Part shown: in pieces, positions 18,840 to 26,739 of the stretch
How positions within the stretch are numbered: the stretch's first letter is position 1
Layout: each line of letters opens with the position of its first letter
DNA from: CAWUFC02 sp963921335
Lineage (GTDB): Bacteria; Pseudomonadota; Gammaproteobacteria; Pseudomonadales; Halieaceae
Direction of reading: 5' to 3'
Assembly: GCA_963921335.3 (NCBI GenBank)
Contig: CAWUFC020000002.1
Coordinates: 930,001 to 994,000, forward strand
Length of the DNA: 64,000 nucleotides
Position numbers and translations under genes: made by a program
Notes under the pieces: model-generated
Told to the model about the DNA's origin: nothing
The model's database searches: none
Seen by the model: only the letters and a program-made list of their open reading frames with translations

Positions 18840-19361
18840 ATGCACTCTAATACTCTGAACACCCTGTGGGGCTATCTCAAAGCAGTTCTGGAACGGCGCA
18901 CGCCGGTGCGGCTTTCCGGCGATTCATTAAATGATATCTACAATTACCTGCCTTTAAACGAAAGGCTCTCTACCTCCGGCCAACCGACCGCAGCACAGTT
19001 TCATCAAATTAGCGAAGCCGGTTTCAGACGAGTCATTAACCTTGCGCCCAGCAGTTTTGTTGAGAACTCGCTTGAAGACGAGGCTGCGCTACTTCGTCAA
19101 CTCGGCATCGAGTACATCCACATACCGGTAGATTTTTACAACCCGACTGAGCAGGATTTTGAAGCGTTCTGCAACGCTATGCAGGCGGACACAAAAAACA
19201 AGCTTTGGGTTCACTGCGCCGCCAATGCAGGGGTCTCAGCATTTATGTACCGCTATCGCGTCCAGTTTTTGGGTGAGGACCGGACCCTCGCACGCACTGA
19301 CATGCTGAAAATCTGGGAACCCTTTGGTGCGATGAAAAGCTTCGCAGAACGCGCCAAATAA
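18840..19361 (+). CDS. protein-tyrosine-phosphatase-like protein, catalytic Arg missing
   Basis: 173 residues of the dual-specificity phosphatase fold (DUF442/beta-lactamase hydrolase-like group): YNYLPLNERLSTSGQPT then GFRRVINLAP and the phosphate-loop region HCAANAGVSAF. Cys126 is present, but the position where relatives carry the phosphate-binding Arg (HCAAN-x-R-V-S) is Gly131, so activity is doubtful. GGAGGAAG precedes the ATG. It converges with the UGSC partner gene, one base apart. It may be a pseudophosphatase or a binding protein. Confidence 0.82.
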   Translation: MHSNTLNTLWGYLKAVLERRTPVRLSGDSLNDIYNYLPLNERLSTSGQPTAAQFHQISEAGFRRVINLAPSSFVENSLEDEAALLRQLGIEYIHIPVDFYNPTEQDFEAFCNAMQADTKNKLWVHCAANAGVSAFMYRYRVQFLGEDRTLARTDMLKIWEPFGAMKSFAERAK

Positions 19362-19362
19362 A

Positions 19363-20424
19363 TCAGCCGGCACTGGGCAGCTCGCAGAAAAAGTCGTCTT
19401 CCACGACCACGGATGATGCGGAGTTACGGTGCTCGCCGGCACACCAGCTGGGCATGACCATGGAGTATAGCCCGCTGCCACCAGCCATCATCACCAGCAC
19501 CTGCTCCGGCCCCTTGAATGCTCTTCTTTCGGTTTCGTCCGGGCCAGTAAATCCCTTGGCAAAGCGCTGCAGTTGGGCCTGAGTCATCACACTCTGATCA
19601 CAAATCGCAGCGGCAATGTCTTCTCGGCTTAAACCGGCCTTTTCAAATATCGCCGCGTGCTCTGGGTTCAGCACCACCACAGCGGCACCTCCCGTGAGAA
19701 TGGCATTGTTAGTGGCGGGATTGGCAATGGCGATGGACAGCATTTCCAGTAGTGCCTTATAGGCTTCCGGGTCATTGCCATCCCCTGCGAATAACACCGA
19801 GTGCGGTGCTTCAGCACCAATCACTGTCACCACGCTTTGCTCCAGGTCAAAGCCCAGTGATGTGTGCAGGGGTGGGAACGGGCTGTTTTCTTCATCCTCG
19901 GCAAGGCAGTAGGTGAACTTGCCCGGATGGCCGAGCAGGGCCATATCGGAACTGCCCGGCTGGGCTTTGCCGATGTTGATCATGGCCAGACGCAGGGCAC
20001 AACCTATTGAGGCATTGGCGCGATGGCCTGGGCCGAGGGCACCGTAACCACTGGCAATACCGCAACTGTGGCGCACTGGCCCGTTCACAATGATCAAAGG
20101 CGCAGTACAGTGGGTAGTGGCCTGCATTTCGGTCAAGTCAAAAACCGGGTCGATCACCGCTTTGGCGGCGGCCAGCACCACTGGCATGTACTCTAGCAAG
20201 CAGCCCGCCATCACTGCGCTCACTGCAATATTTTCAATGGTGGCAATGCCGTGCCCGGGCCCCATGGTGCCCAAAACCATATCGGCATCCTGACCACAAG
20301 CCAGCACCATGCGCTGCACTCGCTCAGGGGTGGGCACAACGACGGGCAGACCATCAGTGCAACCGCTGACATGCAAGGACTCCAGCGCTGCATACTCATC
20401 AATCGCAGAGAGCAACTCAGTCAC
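19363..20424 (-). CDS. conserved partner protein of the UGSC selenoprotein
   Basis: 353 residues with an N-terminal TDGLPVVVPTPERVQRM segment, several Gly-rich stretches and conserved Cys/His patches (HSCGIASGYGALGPGHRANASIG, quoted only in part as GPGHRANASIG). I recognise it as the protein usually found beside UGSC-motif proteins; no reaction is known to me. A GTG at 20424 overlaps the UGSC stop by eight bases and gives translational coupling; a TTG at 20445 is also possible. The tight overlap says the two proteins act together, perhaps as a redox pair. Confidence 0.72.
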   Translation of the reverse strand: MTELLSAIDEYAALESLHVSGCTDGLPVVVPTPERVQRMVLACGQDADMVLGTMGPGHGIATIENIAVSAVMAGCLLEYMPVVLAAAKAVIDPVFDLTEMQATTHCTAPLIIVNGPVRHSCGIASGYGALGPGHRANASIGCALRLAMINIGKAQPGSSDMALLGHPGKFTYCLAEDEENSPFPPLHTSLGFDLEQSVVTVIGAEAPHSVLFAGDGNDPEAYKALLEMLSIAIANPATNNAILTGGAAVVVLNPEHAAIFEKAGLSREDIAAAICDQSVMTQAQLQRFAKGFTGPDETERRAFKGPEQVLVMMAGGSGLYSMVMPSWCAGEHRNSASSVVVEDDFFCELPSAG

Positions 20425-20953
20425 CGCGCTGCTCCAGTGCGGCAATCACATGAGGCGCTACTGCCTCTGCAATCGCGCGCATGCTATCGCTGCCAGTGCC
20501 GGCAACTGGATGGGGTAATTTCACACGGGGTACATCGGGCATACCCAGGGACTCCGCTACAAAATCGCCCTGCGCCCAAAATTCCTCAGTGACCAGTGCC
20601 ACTGCGGGGATGCCTCTGTCGGCTAAATTTATTCCGTCACGCACGGTGCCGGTAGTGCAGGAGCCTCAATGGCCGTACGCGGCCACGACGGCTGCGCATT
20701 CCCTCTCGGCTTCGTCGAGAAGCTCAGCAGGTGCAGGAATAGACGCATTACCCTTGTTGTAGGCAAACACAGAGAGACCGGGCAGCAACTGGTGCATGGC
20801 ATCTGAAAGCGCGGCCAGAAATTCCTCCGAGTCCGGAAAGCCGTTGGCAAGAAAACCGACTGCGGTGGACTCTGCCCCGCTGAGCTCAGCGGTCAAATCG
20901 TACGCCCTGTTTTCAACCCCGACGCTTGCCTGGGGAATGTGATACTCGATCAT
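20417..20953 (-). CDS. UGSC-motif selenoprotein (in-frame UGA = Sec96)
   Basis: The reading frame runs 178 residues if the TGA at 20666-20668 is read as selenocysteine. The first part ends CAAVVAAYGH, then U-G-S-C, then TTGTVRDGINLADRGIPAVAL to EQRGD. Both sides are in the same frame, and Sec-Gly-Ser-Cys is the motif that names this family. A hairpin with GG in its loop begins six bases after the UGA, as a bacterial SECIS should. ATG 20953 has a normal family start (MIEYHIPQAS). It is overlapped by its partner gene and is divergent from the AbgT transporter. A plain stop would leave a 95-residue fragment without the redox motif. Sec machinery is not in this window. Confidence 0.85.
20640..20659 (-). 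promoter_or_regulatory. bacterial SECIS-like hairpin for UGSC
   Basis: On the mRNA, UGCAC (bases 7-11 after the UGA) pairs with GUGCG (22-26) around a ten-base loop containing GG at 16-17. Distance and loop G fit the bacterial SECIS pattern, which must also code protein. Confidence 0.55.
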
Positions 20954-20987
20954 GCTGCCTCCGTAGTAGGAGTGCCAAGTATAGGCG

Positions 20988-20999
20988 CCTACCGGTAGG
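20988..20999. promoter_or_regulatory. 12 bp palindrome in divergent promoter region
   Basis: CCTACCGGTAGG is a perfect palindrome between the UGSC gene (minus) and the AbgT gene (plus). It could be an operator for either side; no regulator gene is adjacent. Confidence 0.35.
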
Positions 21000-21056
21000 T
21001 GTGGAAGCGCAACGGGGTTATGATGGATACAACAATAAGACAAGCCGCAGCAAAGC

Positions 21057-22592
21057 ATGACCGAGAATCCAAACGAGACTGGCAACACCGGTATCCTCGC
21101 CACTATTGAAAGAATCGGCAATCGACTGCCTGACCCAGCGCTCCTGTTTATTGGCCTGCTGGTGGCAGTGTGGTTGCTATCCGCCGTTTTCTCCTTGTTC
21201 GAATTCGACACCATCGACCCGCGCTCGGGCGAGCCACTACAGGTGGTAAATCAACTATCCGGCTCTGCCATGACTCAATTTACCGCCAGCATGGTGAAGA
21301 ACTTTGCTCACTTTCATCCCATCGGTGTGGTACTGGTGGCGATGCTGGGTATTGGTGTAGCCGAGCACACCGGCTTTATCAACTCTGCCCTGCGCGCCAT
21401 GTTGCGGGTCACTGCCGGCTGGCTGCTGACCCCGATGATTATCGCAGTGGGCATTGTCAGTCACACGGCCGCAGATGCTGGCTACGTGCTTGTGATTCCG
21501 CTGGGCGGGGTGATTTTCTATGCCGCGGGACGGCACCCCCTGGCGGGAATTGCAGCGGCTTTCGCCGGTGTATCAGGTGGCTTCTCAGCCAACTTTATTC
21601 CTTCAGCGATTGATCCGATGCTGCAGGGTATTTCCCAGTCGGGCGCGCACATTCTCGACCCGTCTGTCACGCTCAATCCACTGAATAATTATTTCTTCAC
21701 CGCATCGTCTTCCCTGCTGATTATCGGGCTGGGCTGGCTGATCACAGATCGTTACGTGGAACCGCGCCTGAACAAACAGCCAGTGGATAATGATATCGAC
21801 GCCCCCGATAGCATGGCGGAATTATCCGAAGATGAAGCCCGGGGTTTGCGAAGTGCATTGTGGGCGATGGGCATCGGCATTGCCCTGTTGGTCGCTTCTG
21901 CCTGGCCGGCGGATTCAGCCTGGCGCGGCGCCGGCGGCTCACTGACCGAGTTGGGTGCGCCACTCATGGCCTCAATTGTACCGCTTATCTTTTTGCTATT
22001 TCTGTTACCGGGCGTGGTCTACGGGATTCGAGCCGGTACGGTGAACAGCAGCAAAGACATCATCGACGGCATGACAGAAACCATGCGCACCATGGCCTAT
22101 TACCTGGTCATTATGTTCTTCATCGCACAGTTTATTTACGCCTTCGGCCAGTCCAACCTTGGCGTGCTGATGGCCCTTGAGGGTGCTGAAATCCTCAAGA
22201 CACTCGGGTTACCTTCGGCACTCACCATTACCGGTATCGTACTGCTGACGGGCTTGCTCAACCTGTTTGTCGGGTCCGCCTCGGCGAAGTGGGCACTACT
22301 GGCGCCGATATTTGTACCCATGCTGATGGAGCTCGGCATTTCACCAGACCTGAGTCAGGCCGCCTATCGGGTGGGTGACTCCACCACTAACATCATCACG
22401 CCACTCATGCCCTACTTCCCGCTGGTGGTGGTGTATTGCCAGCGCTATATCAAACACACAGGCATCGGCACCGTCACTGCGATGATGCTGCCCTATTCAG
22501 TGTGCTTTATTGTGGCCTGGACGATTTACCTGCTGCTGTACTGGTGGCTGGGTTTACCCCTCGGCCTGCAGTCCAGTTATAGCTATGGCTGA
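21057..22592 (+). CDS. AbgT family transporter
   Basis: 511-residue inner-membrane transporter of the p-aminobenzoyl-glutamate/antimetabolite family. Family features include NRLPDPALLF near the N terminus, the re-entrant GVSGGFSANF region, KWALLAPIF and a late DSTTNIITPLMPYFPLV stretch. Related proteins import aminobenzoyl-glutamate or export sulfonamides. It is divergent from the UGSC gene, and its stop overlaps the end of the convergent hydrolase gene by ten bases. The ribosome site is weak. Confidence 0.93.
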   Translation: MTENPNETGNTGILATIERIGNRLPDPALLFIGLLVAVWLLSAVFSLFEFDTIDPRSGEPLQVVNQLSGSAMTQFTASMVKNFAHFHPIGVVLVAMLGIGVAEHTGFINSALRAMLRVTAGWLLTPMIIAVGIVSHTAADAGYVLVIPLGGVIFYAAGRHPLAGIAAAFAGVSGGFSANFIPSAIDPMLQGISQSGAHILDPSVTLNPLNNYFFTASSSLLIIGLGWLITDRYVEPRLNKQPVDNDIDAPDSMAELSEDEARGLRSALWAMGIGIALLVASAWPADSAWRGAGGSLTELGAPLMASIVPLIFLLFLLPGVVYGIRAGTVNSSKDIIDGMTETMRTMAYYLVIMFFIAQFIYAFGQSNLGVLMALEGAEILKTLGLPSALTITGIVLLTGLLNLFVGSASAKWALLAPIFVPMLMELGISPDLSQAAYRVGDSTTNIITPLMPYFPLVVVYCQRYIKHTGIGTVTAMMLPYSVCFIVAWTIYLLLYWWLGLPLGLQSSYSYG

Positions 22593-23428
22593 GATGGAAG
22601 CTGCCTGTCTAGCCAGCTGGCCAGCTGCTCAAAGATGGCCTGTCGCTCTGGCTCGTTAAAGATCTCATGATAAAGGCCCGGGTAGATATGCAGCTCCTTG
22701 TCACTGGACGCCACTGCGCCGTGTAGAAACTCGGAGCCCTTGGGCGCCGTCATACTATCGGCACCACCGTGCATGAGCATTAGGGGTATAGAAATTTCCG
22801 CCGCACGATCATGAACTTCATTCATGGCGCGAAACATTTCTCTCACCATTCGCGCCGTCAATTTGCCACCATAGTTCAGCGGGTCCTGCTGGTAGCGTTC
22901 AACCTCAGCCGGGTCACGGCTAACGCCGCTAGCATCCAGCTGCAGCACTCCCATATCCGGAAGAATGGCCGAGAACAGACGAATCATCTGAAACTGCCAC
23001 CATGGCGGCACCAACTCAGTCATGATGGCAGGGCCAGACAGCGCACAGGCACTAAGCTCAGCCTGATGCCGCAGCAAATACTGCGCTACAATCAGTCCAC
23101 CCATGCTGTGCCCCAGTAGCACCTGCGGCACATCTTTGAATTCCGCCTGCAGGATCTGCTGAACACTACGCAGGTTTTCCACATGCTGCTCAAAGCTTGT
23201 CAGGCAGCAGCGCTTACCCTCTGAGCGACCGTGGCCCAGATGATCAACCGCCGCCACCGCCAAAGCCCGTTCACACAGGTAATCGGCCAGGTGCTGGTAA
23301 CGACCACCGTGCTCAGCGGCTCCGTGAGCAATCAAAACCAGGCCCCTTGGCGATTTCTCCGGCGTCCAGTACTGGTAGTAGATCATGCCGCCGCTGCCGG
23401 CGAATGTATTTTCAGTATGCTGCATCAT
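22583..23428 (-). CDS. alpha/beta hydrolase (monoacylglycerol lipase-like)
   Basis: 281 residues of the serine aminopeptidase/monoacylglycerol lipase fold: HGAAEHGGRY near the start, nucleophile elbow GHSMGG, then LMLMHGGADSMTAP for the acid and YPGLYHEIFNEPER for the catalytic His. Likely a cytoplasmic lipase/lysophospholipase. Its ATG overlaps the gpsA stop (ATGA), so it is translated from the gpsA-plsB lipid operon, which fits a lipid-turnover role. Confidence 0.9.
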   Translation of the reverse strand: MMQHTENTFAGSGGMIYYQYWTPEKSPRGLVLIAHGAAEHGGRYQHLADYLCERALAVAAVDHLGHGRSEGKRCCLTSFEQHVENLRSVQQILQAEFKDVPQVLLGHSMGGLIVAQYLLRHQAELSACALSGPAIMTELVPPWWQFQMIRLFSAILPDMGVLQLDASGVSRDPAEVERYQQDPLNYGGKLTARMVREMFRAMNEVHDRAAEISIPLMLMHGGADSMTAPKGSEFLHGAVASSDKELHIYPGLYHEIFNEPERQAIFEQLASWLDRQLPSQP

Positions 23429-24426
23429 CCCGGCTCCGATTCTGCACCCGGCTGTACTTTCAGCAGGCCGCGGAAGGCCTGCCGAGCAGTACCGCCCTCT
23501 TTCACCACCCGGTAAACATCGCGAGCGATGGGCATTTCGATATCGTGCTCTTCTGCCAGCGCAATAACGGCTGGCGCACTCTTTACACCCTCTGCCACCA
23601 TCACCATATCCTCGATGATGGCGTCGATAGAGCGACCCTTACCCAGCTCCACCCCCACGTGGCGGTTGCGACTCTGGGGACTGGTGCAGGTGGCAATCAT
23701 GTCACCCATACCTGCCAGCCCGGCAAATGTCTTGGCCTTGCCACCCATGGCGACACCGAGCCTTGTCACCTCGGCCAGGCCGCGAGTAATGAGTGCGGAA
23801 CGCGTGTTGTCACCGGCGCCCTGCCCATCACCCATACCCACTGCAATGGCAATGATGTTTTTCAGGACACCACCCAGTTCACAGCCGATCACATCGTGAT
23901 TGGTATAGACGCGGAATAAGCCGCTGCTAAACAGCGCCTGCAGCTCGCGCACGATAATTTCATCCTCCATCGCGATGACACTGGCGGCCGCCTGCCCCGC
24001 CATGATCTCTCGCGCAAGGTTTGGCCCGGTCAGCACACCCACCGGATGCCCGGGCAGCACTTCTTCAACGATCTGGGTCATACGCATGCGGGTATCCAGC
24101 TCCAACCCTTTGGTCAGGCTGATCACAGGAACCCAGGCTCTCAGGTGTGGACGCACCTGCTCCAACACGCCGCAAAAACCCTGCGAGGGTATGCCCATCA
24201 CCAGGACATCGATATCGCTGACCGCCTCTTCAAGAGACGCCACCGCGCGCAAATTGTTGGGCAGCACCGCATCGGGCAGGTACTTGCTGTTGCTGTGCTG
24301 CTCATTGATCTCTGTGACGGTGGCTGCATCGCGAGCCCAGATCTTGACCTCGGTATTGCGTGCCACCAGCGCTGCTACGGTCGTACCCCAGGAGCCTCCA
24401 CCAAGCAGACCAACTTTTAAGTTCAT
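23425..24426 (-). CDS. gpsA: NAD(P)-dependent glycerol-3-phosphate dehydrogenase
   Basis: 333 residues. The dinucleotide loop GLLGGGSWGTT opens the protein; SLTKGLE, GPNLAREI, the catalytic Lys in ELGGVLKNIIAIAVG and GLAGMGDM are all present and typical. It makes sn-glycerol 3-phosphate from dihydroxyacetone phosphate for phospholipids. It lies 21 bp after plsB and overlaps the following hydrolase by four bases. Confidence 0.96.
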   Translation of the reverse strand: MNLKVGLLGGGSWGTTVAALVARNTEVKIWARDAATVTEINEQHSNSKYLPDAVLPNNLRAVASLEEAVSDIDVLVMGIPSQGFCGVLEQVRPHLRAWVPVISLTKGLELDTRMRMTQIVEEVLPGHPVGVLTGPNLAREIMAGQAAASVIAMEDEIIVRELQALFSSGLFRVYTNHDVIGCELGGVLKNIIAIAVGMGDGQGAGDNTRSALITRGLAEVTRLGVAMGGKAKTFAGLAGMGDMIATCTSPQSRNRHVGVELGKGRSIDAIIEDMVMVAEGVKSAPAVIALAEEHDIEMPIARDVYRVVKEGGTARQAFRGLLKVQPGAESEPG

Positions 24427-24447
24427 GGGTATGTCCTCTTGATCAAA

Positions 24448-26739
24448 CTAGCGCGGCAGGGCGATGGTTCTGACAATATCAATGCGATGCGCCAACTCCC
24501 GCAGTGACTGACTCATTTGCAATCGCTTCTCCTGCAGGTCGGTGTCACTGGTATTGTTCAGTCCCTGGTTCACCATCAACTTGAACCCATTCTGGAACAG
24601 CAGCTTGCCGATTGATGCTTCGCTGGTAATTCTGCGCTGCAATAACGCCTGCCGGCCATAGGCCAGGCATTCGTTGACGACGTCTTTCTCCTCCAGCTCA
24701 TCGCCGGCAGATTTTCGCGCCAGCACGTCCGCTACAATTCGGTAGGCCTCTACAAATGACAACAGGGTCGCATGTGAAACCAGAGGCAGCATGGTGGCCA
24801 AATACTGCTGTGCATAAGCAGTATCAGCATCCAGTTTTTGCTCCCACTGGTCGTTGTACCGATTCATCTCCCAGCGCATCTGGTCACGAAACTCATCCGT
24901 TGGCGCGTAGAAAAACTCAAACTTGAACAAGTCCCGCAGGCGTTCAGCCTCAGCCCAGAAGGCAGCACTGCCGTCCTTGGGTTGTGTCGCCACGTACATC
25001 AGCGCCAGCTCGGCGATGGCCTTGTTCACAAAATGATGAATCGTCGTGTTGCGATAATAATTGGCGACGCCGTGATTCTCAGCACTGATGGCGTAAACAA
25101 GTTCCGGGCCACCGTCATAACGCGTCAGCAGGCCGTTATCCACCATGATCTGGGCCGCCCAGCGTATGTATTCGAGGTCATCAAGGTTGGTGGTACTGGT
25201 CACCAGAATGTCTCGCTCCCTGGCCCAATCCAGGTAGCGAAACATCTCGTCACGCAGCTCGTCACGGGTCAGTGCGCGTGGCGCGGCCCCCAGCAGAATC
25301 ATCGTGGCCAGGGAGGTGAGGGTAATGGGAGTGACTTTGTTCACCTCAACACCGACCTGAAAAGCGATCTTCTGCAGCGCTAGCGTGTCGTCGGGGTGCG
25401 GCGCGCGAGGCAGAACCACCGGCTCACCGATATCCACGTAGATCTGACCCAGCGGTTGGCGCAAACCTCGCAAGTAACCCAGAAACCAGCGCAGGCTCTC
25501 CGGCTGCTTGGTGGCACCGGCCTGCTCAGTGGCGTAGTCGCTAACGTCACCGATCAGGTCATAATTGATGGCAACCGGAATGATATGCAGATTTTCCGCA
25601 TCACCGGTGTAGGCAGCCTCTACCACGTACTTCAGCAATCCGTAGCGCGGGGGCATCAACTTGCCGACCCGTGAGCGGGTACCCTCGAACGCCCAGGTTA
25701 GCGGAAACCGTTTCTCCAACAGGTAGCCTATGTACTGCCTCAGGATCATCTTGTAGAGGGGGTTGTCCTGAAAACTGCGGCGGATGAATATCGCGCCGGC
25801 GCGACGGGCCATGTAACCAAGGCCCCCGAACGCCATATTTACGCCACCGAGAATATGAGGTGCGGGGAAATCGTTCTCCAGAAACACGGAATGCATGGCA
25901 AAGCCATCGACATGGGTTTTGTGCGTCCACAAAAGCGCCGAGGGATGTTGCCGAGTCATTTGCCGCACTTGATCGAGCCGCTCCTGATCGATGACCATCT
26001 CCGTGTCATAACCCAGATTGATCATGTAGCGATTAAACACACCCATTACGTCAATCCAGAAGGTGCGCGGAATCGATATCAGCTCCTTCATGATCTCCGC
26101 AGACTCCCGCTGCAGATCGGGAACATCCCGCCCCGTTTCTTCGCTAATACACTTTACCGCATCTTTGAAACGCGGCCGCGCCGACAGGTTCTCGGCAACG
26201 CGTCGGGGCACCTTGTAGCGACTGCCGCGCAAGCGTCGCTCGGCCAGATCCAGCGCAAGCCCTGCCTGCCCAGCCACGTAATCTGCCAACTGGGCAGCGT
26301 CAGGGTCCTCTCCACGGCGCTGCTTGTAGCGAAGGCGAAGCTCGCCAAGAGTGGCCGGCTCTGCTGCAACAGTCGCGGTACGCTCCGGATGCCGGCGATG
26401 AGAGCGTCGTGCCATCCAGGCCGAAGGTCGGCGTTGGTTACCAAATACCAGGTCTCGAAAACGCGGCGCCCTGCCCTTGGCCTCAAGGGAGGTTTCCCAG
26501 ACCACTCGCAAGGGACAGATCAGTGGATCTTCATTTTGGCCAAGCGCGCGTTGTAAGCCCTGGGCGGCTATATTTTCCTGGTTGCGGGAGATCGGCGTAA
26601 CGACAACATCGGCGGTGCCGTCGAGCGGCGCGTTGTCATCCAGCCATGCCCTGAGTATGTCTTCTTCTACCCGGTGCCCGGCATCGAGCACGAACAATAC
26701 CGCGTTAGCCGCCTGCCTCGGCCAGGGCGATTCAGACAT
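24448..26739 (-). CDS. plsB: glycerol-3-phosphate 1-O-acyltransferase
   Basis: 763 residues, slightly shorter than the E. coli enzyme. The acyltransferase motifs are clear: HKTHVD (HX4D), GAIFIRRSF, FEGTRSRVGK and IPVAINYD. It acylates position 1 of glycerol-3-phosphate at the inner membrane. Its ATG overlaps the stop of the HAD-PlsC fusion by one base and gpsA follows 21 bp later, so three successive enzymes of phosphatidate synthesis are encoded together. Confidence 0.96.
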   Translation of the reverse strand: MSESPWPRQAANAVLFVLDAGHRVEEDILRAWLDDNAPLDGTADVVVTPISRNQENIAAQGLQRALGQNEDPLICPLRVVWETSLEAKGRAPRFRDLVFGNQRRPSAWMARRSHRRHPERTATVAAEPATLGELRLRYKQRRGEDPDAAQLADYVAGQAGLALDLAERRLRGSRYKVPRRVAENLSARPRFKDAVKCISEETGRDVPDLQRESAEIMKELISIPRTFWIDVMGVFNRYMINLGYDTEMVIDQERLDQVRQMTRQHPSALLWTHKTHVDGFAMHSVFLENDFPAPHILGGVNMAFGGLGYMARRAGAIFIRRSFQDNPLYKMILRQYIGYLLEKRFPLTWAFEGTRSRVGKLMPPRYGLLKYVVEAAYTGDAENLHIIPVAINYDLIGDVSDYATEQAGATKQPESLRWFLGYLRGLRQPLGQIYVDIGEPVVLPRAPHPDDTLALQKIAFQVGVEVNKVTPITLTSLATMILLGAAPRALTRDELRDEMFRYLDWARERDILVTSTTNLDDLEYIRWAAQIMVDNGLLTRYDGGPELVYAISAENHGVANYYRNTTIHHFVNKAIAELALMYVATQPKDGSAAFWAEAERLRDLFKFEFFYAPTDEFRDQMRWEMNRYNDQWEQKLDADTAYAQQYLATMLPLVSHATLLSFVEAYRIVADVLARKSAGDELEEKDVVNECLAYGRQALLQRRITSEASIGKLLFQNGFKLMVNQGLNNTSDTDLQEKRLQMSQSLRELAHRIDIVRTIALPR

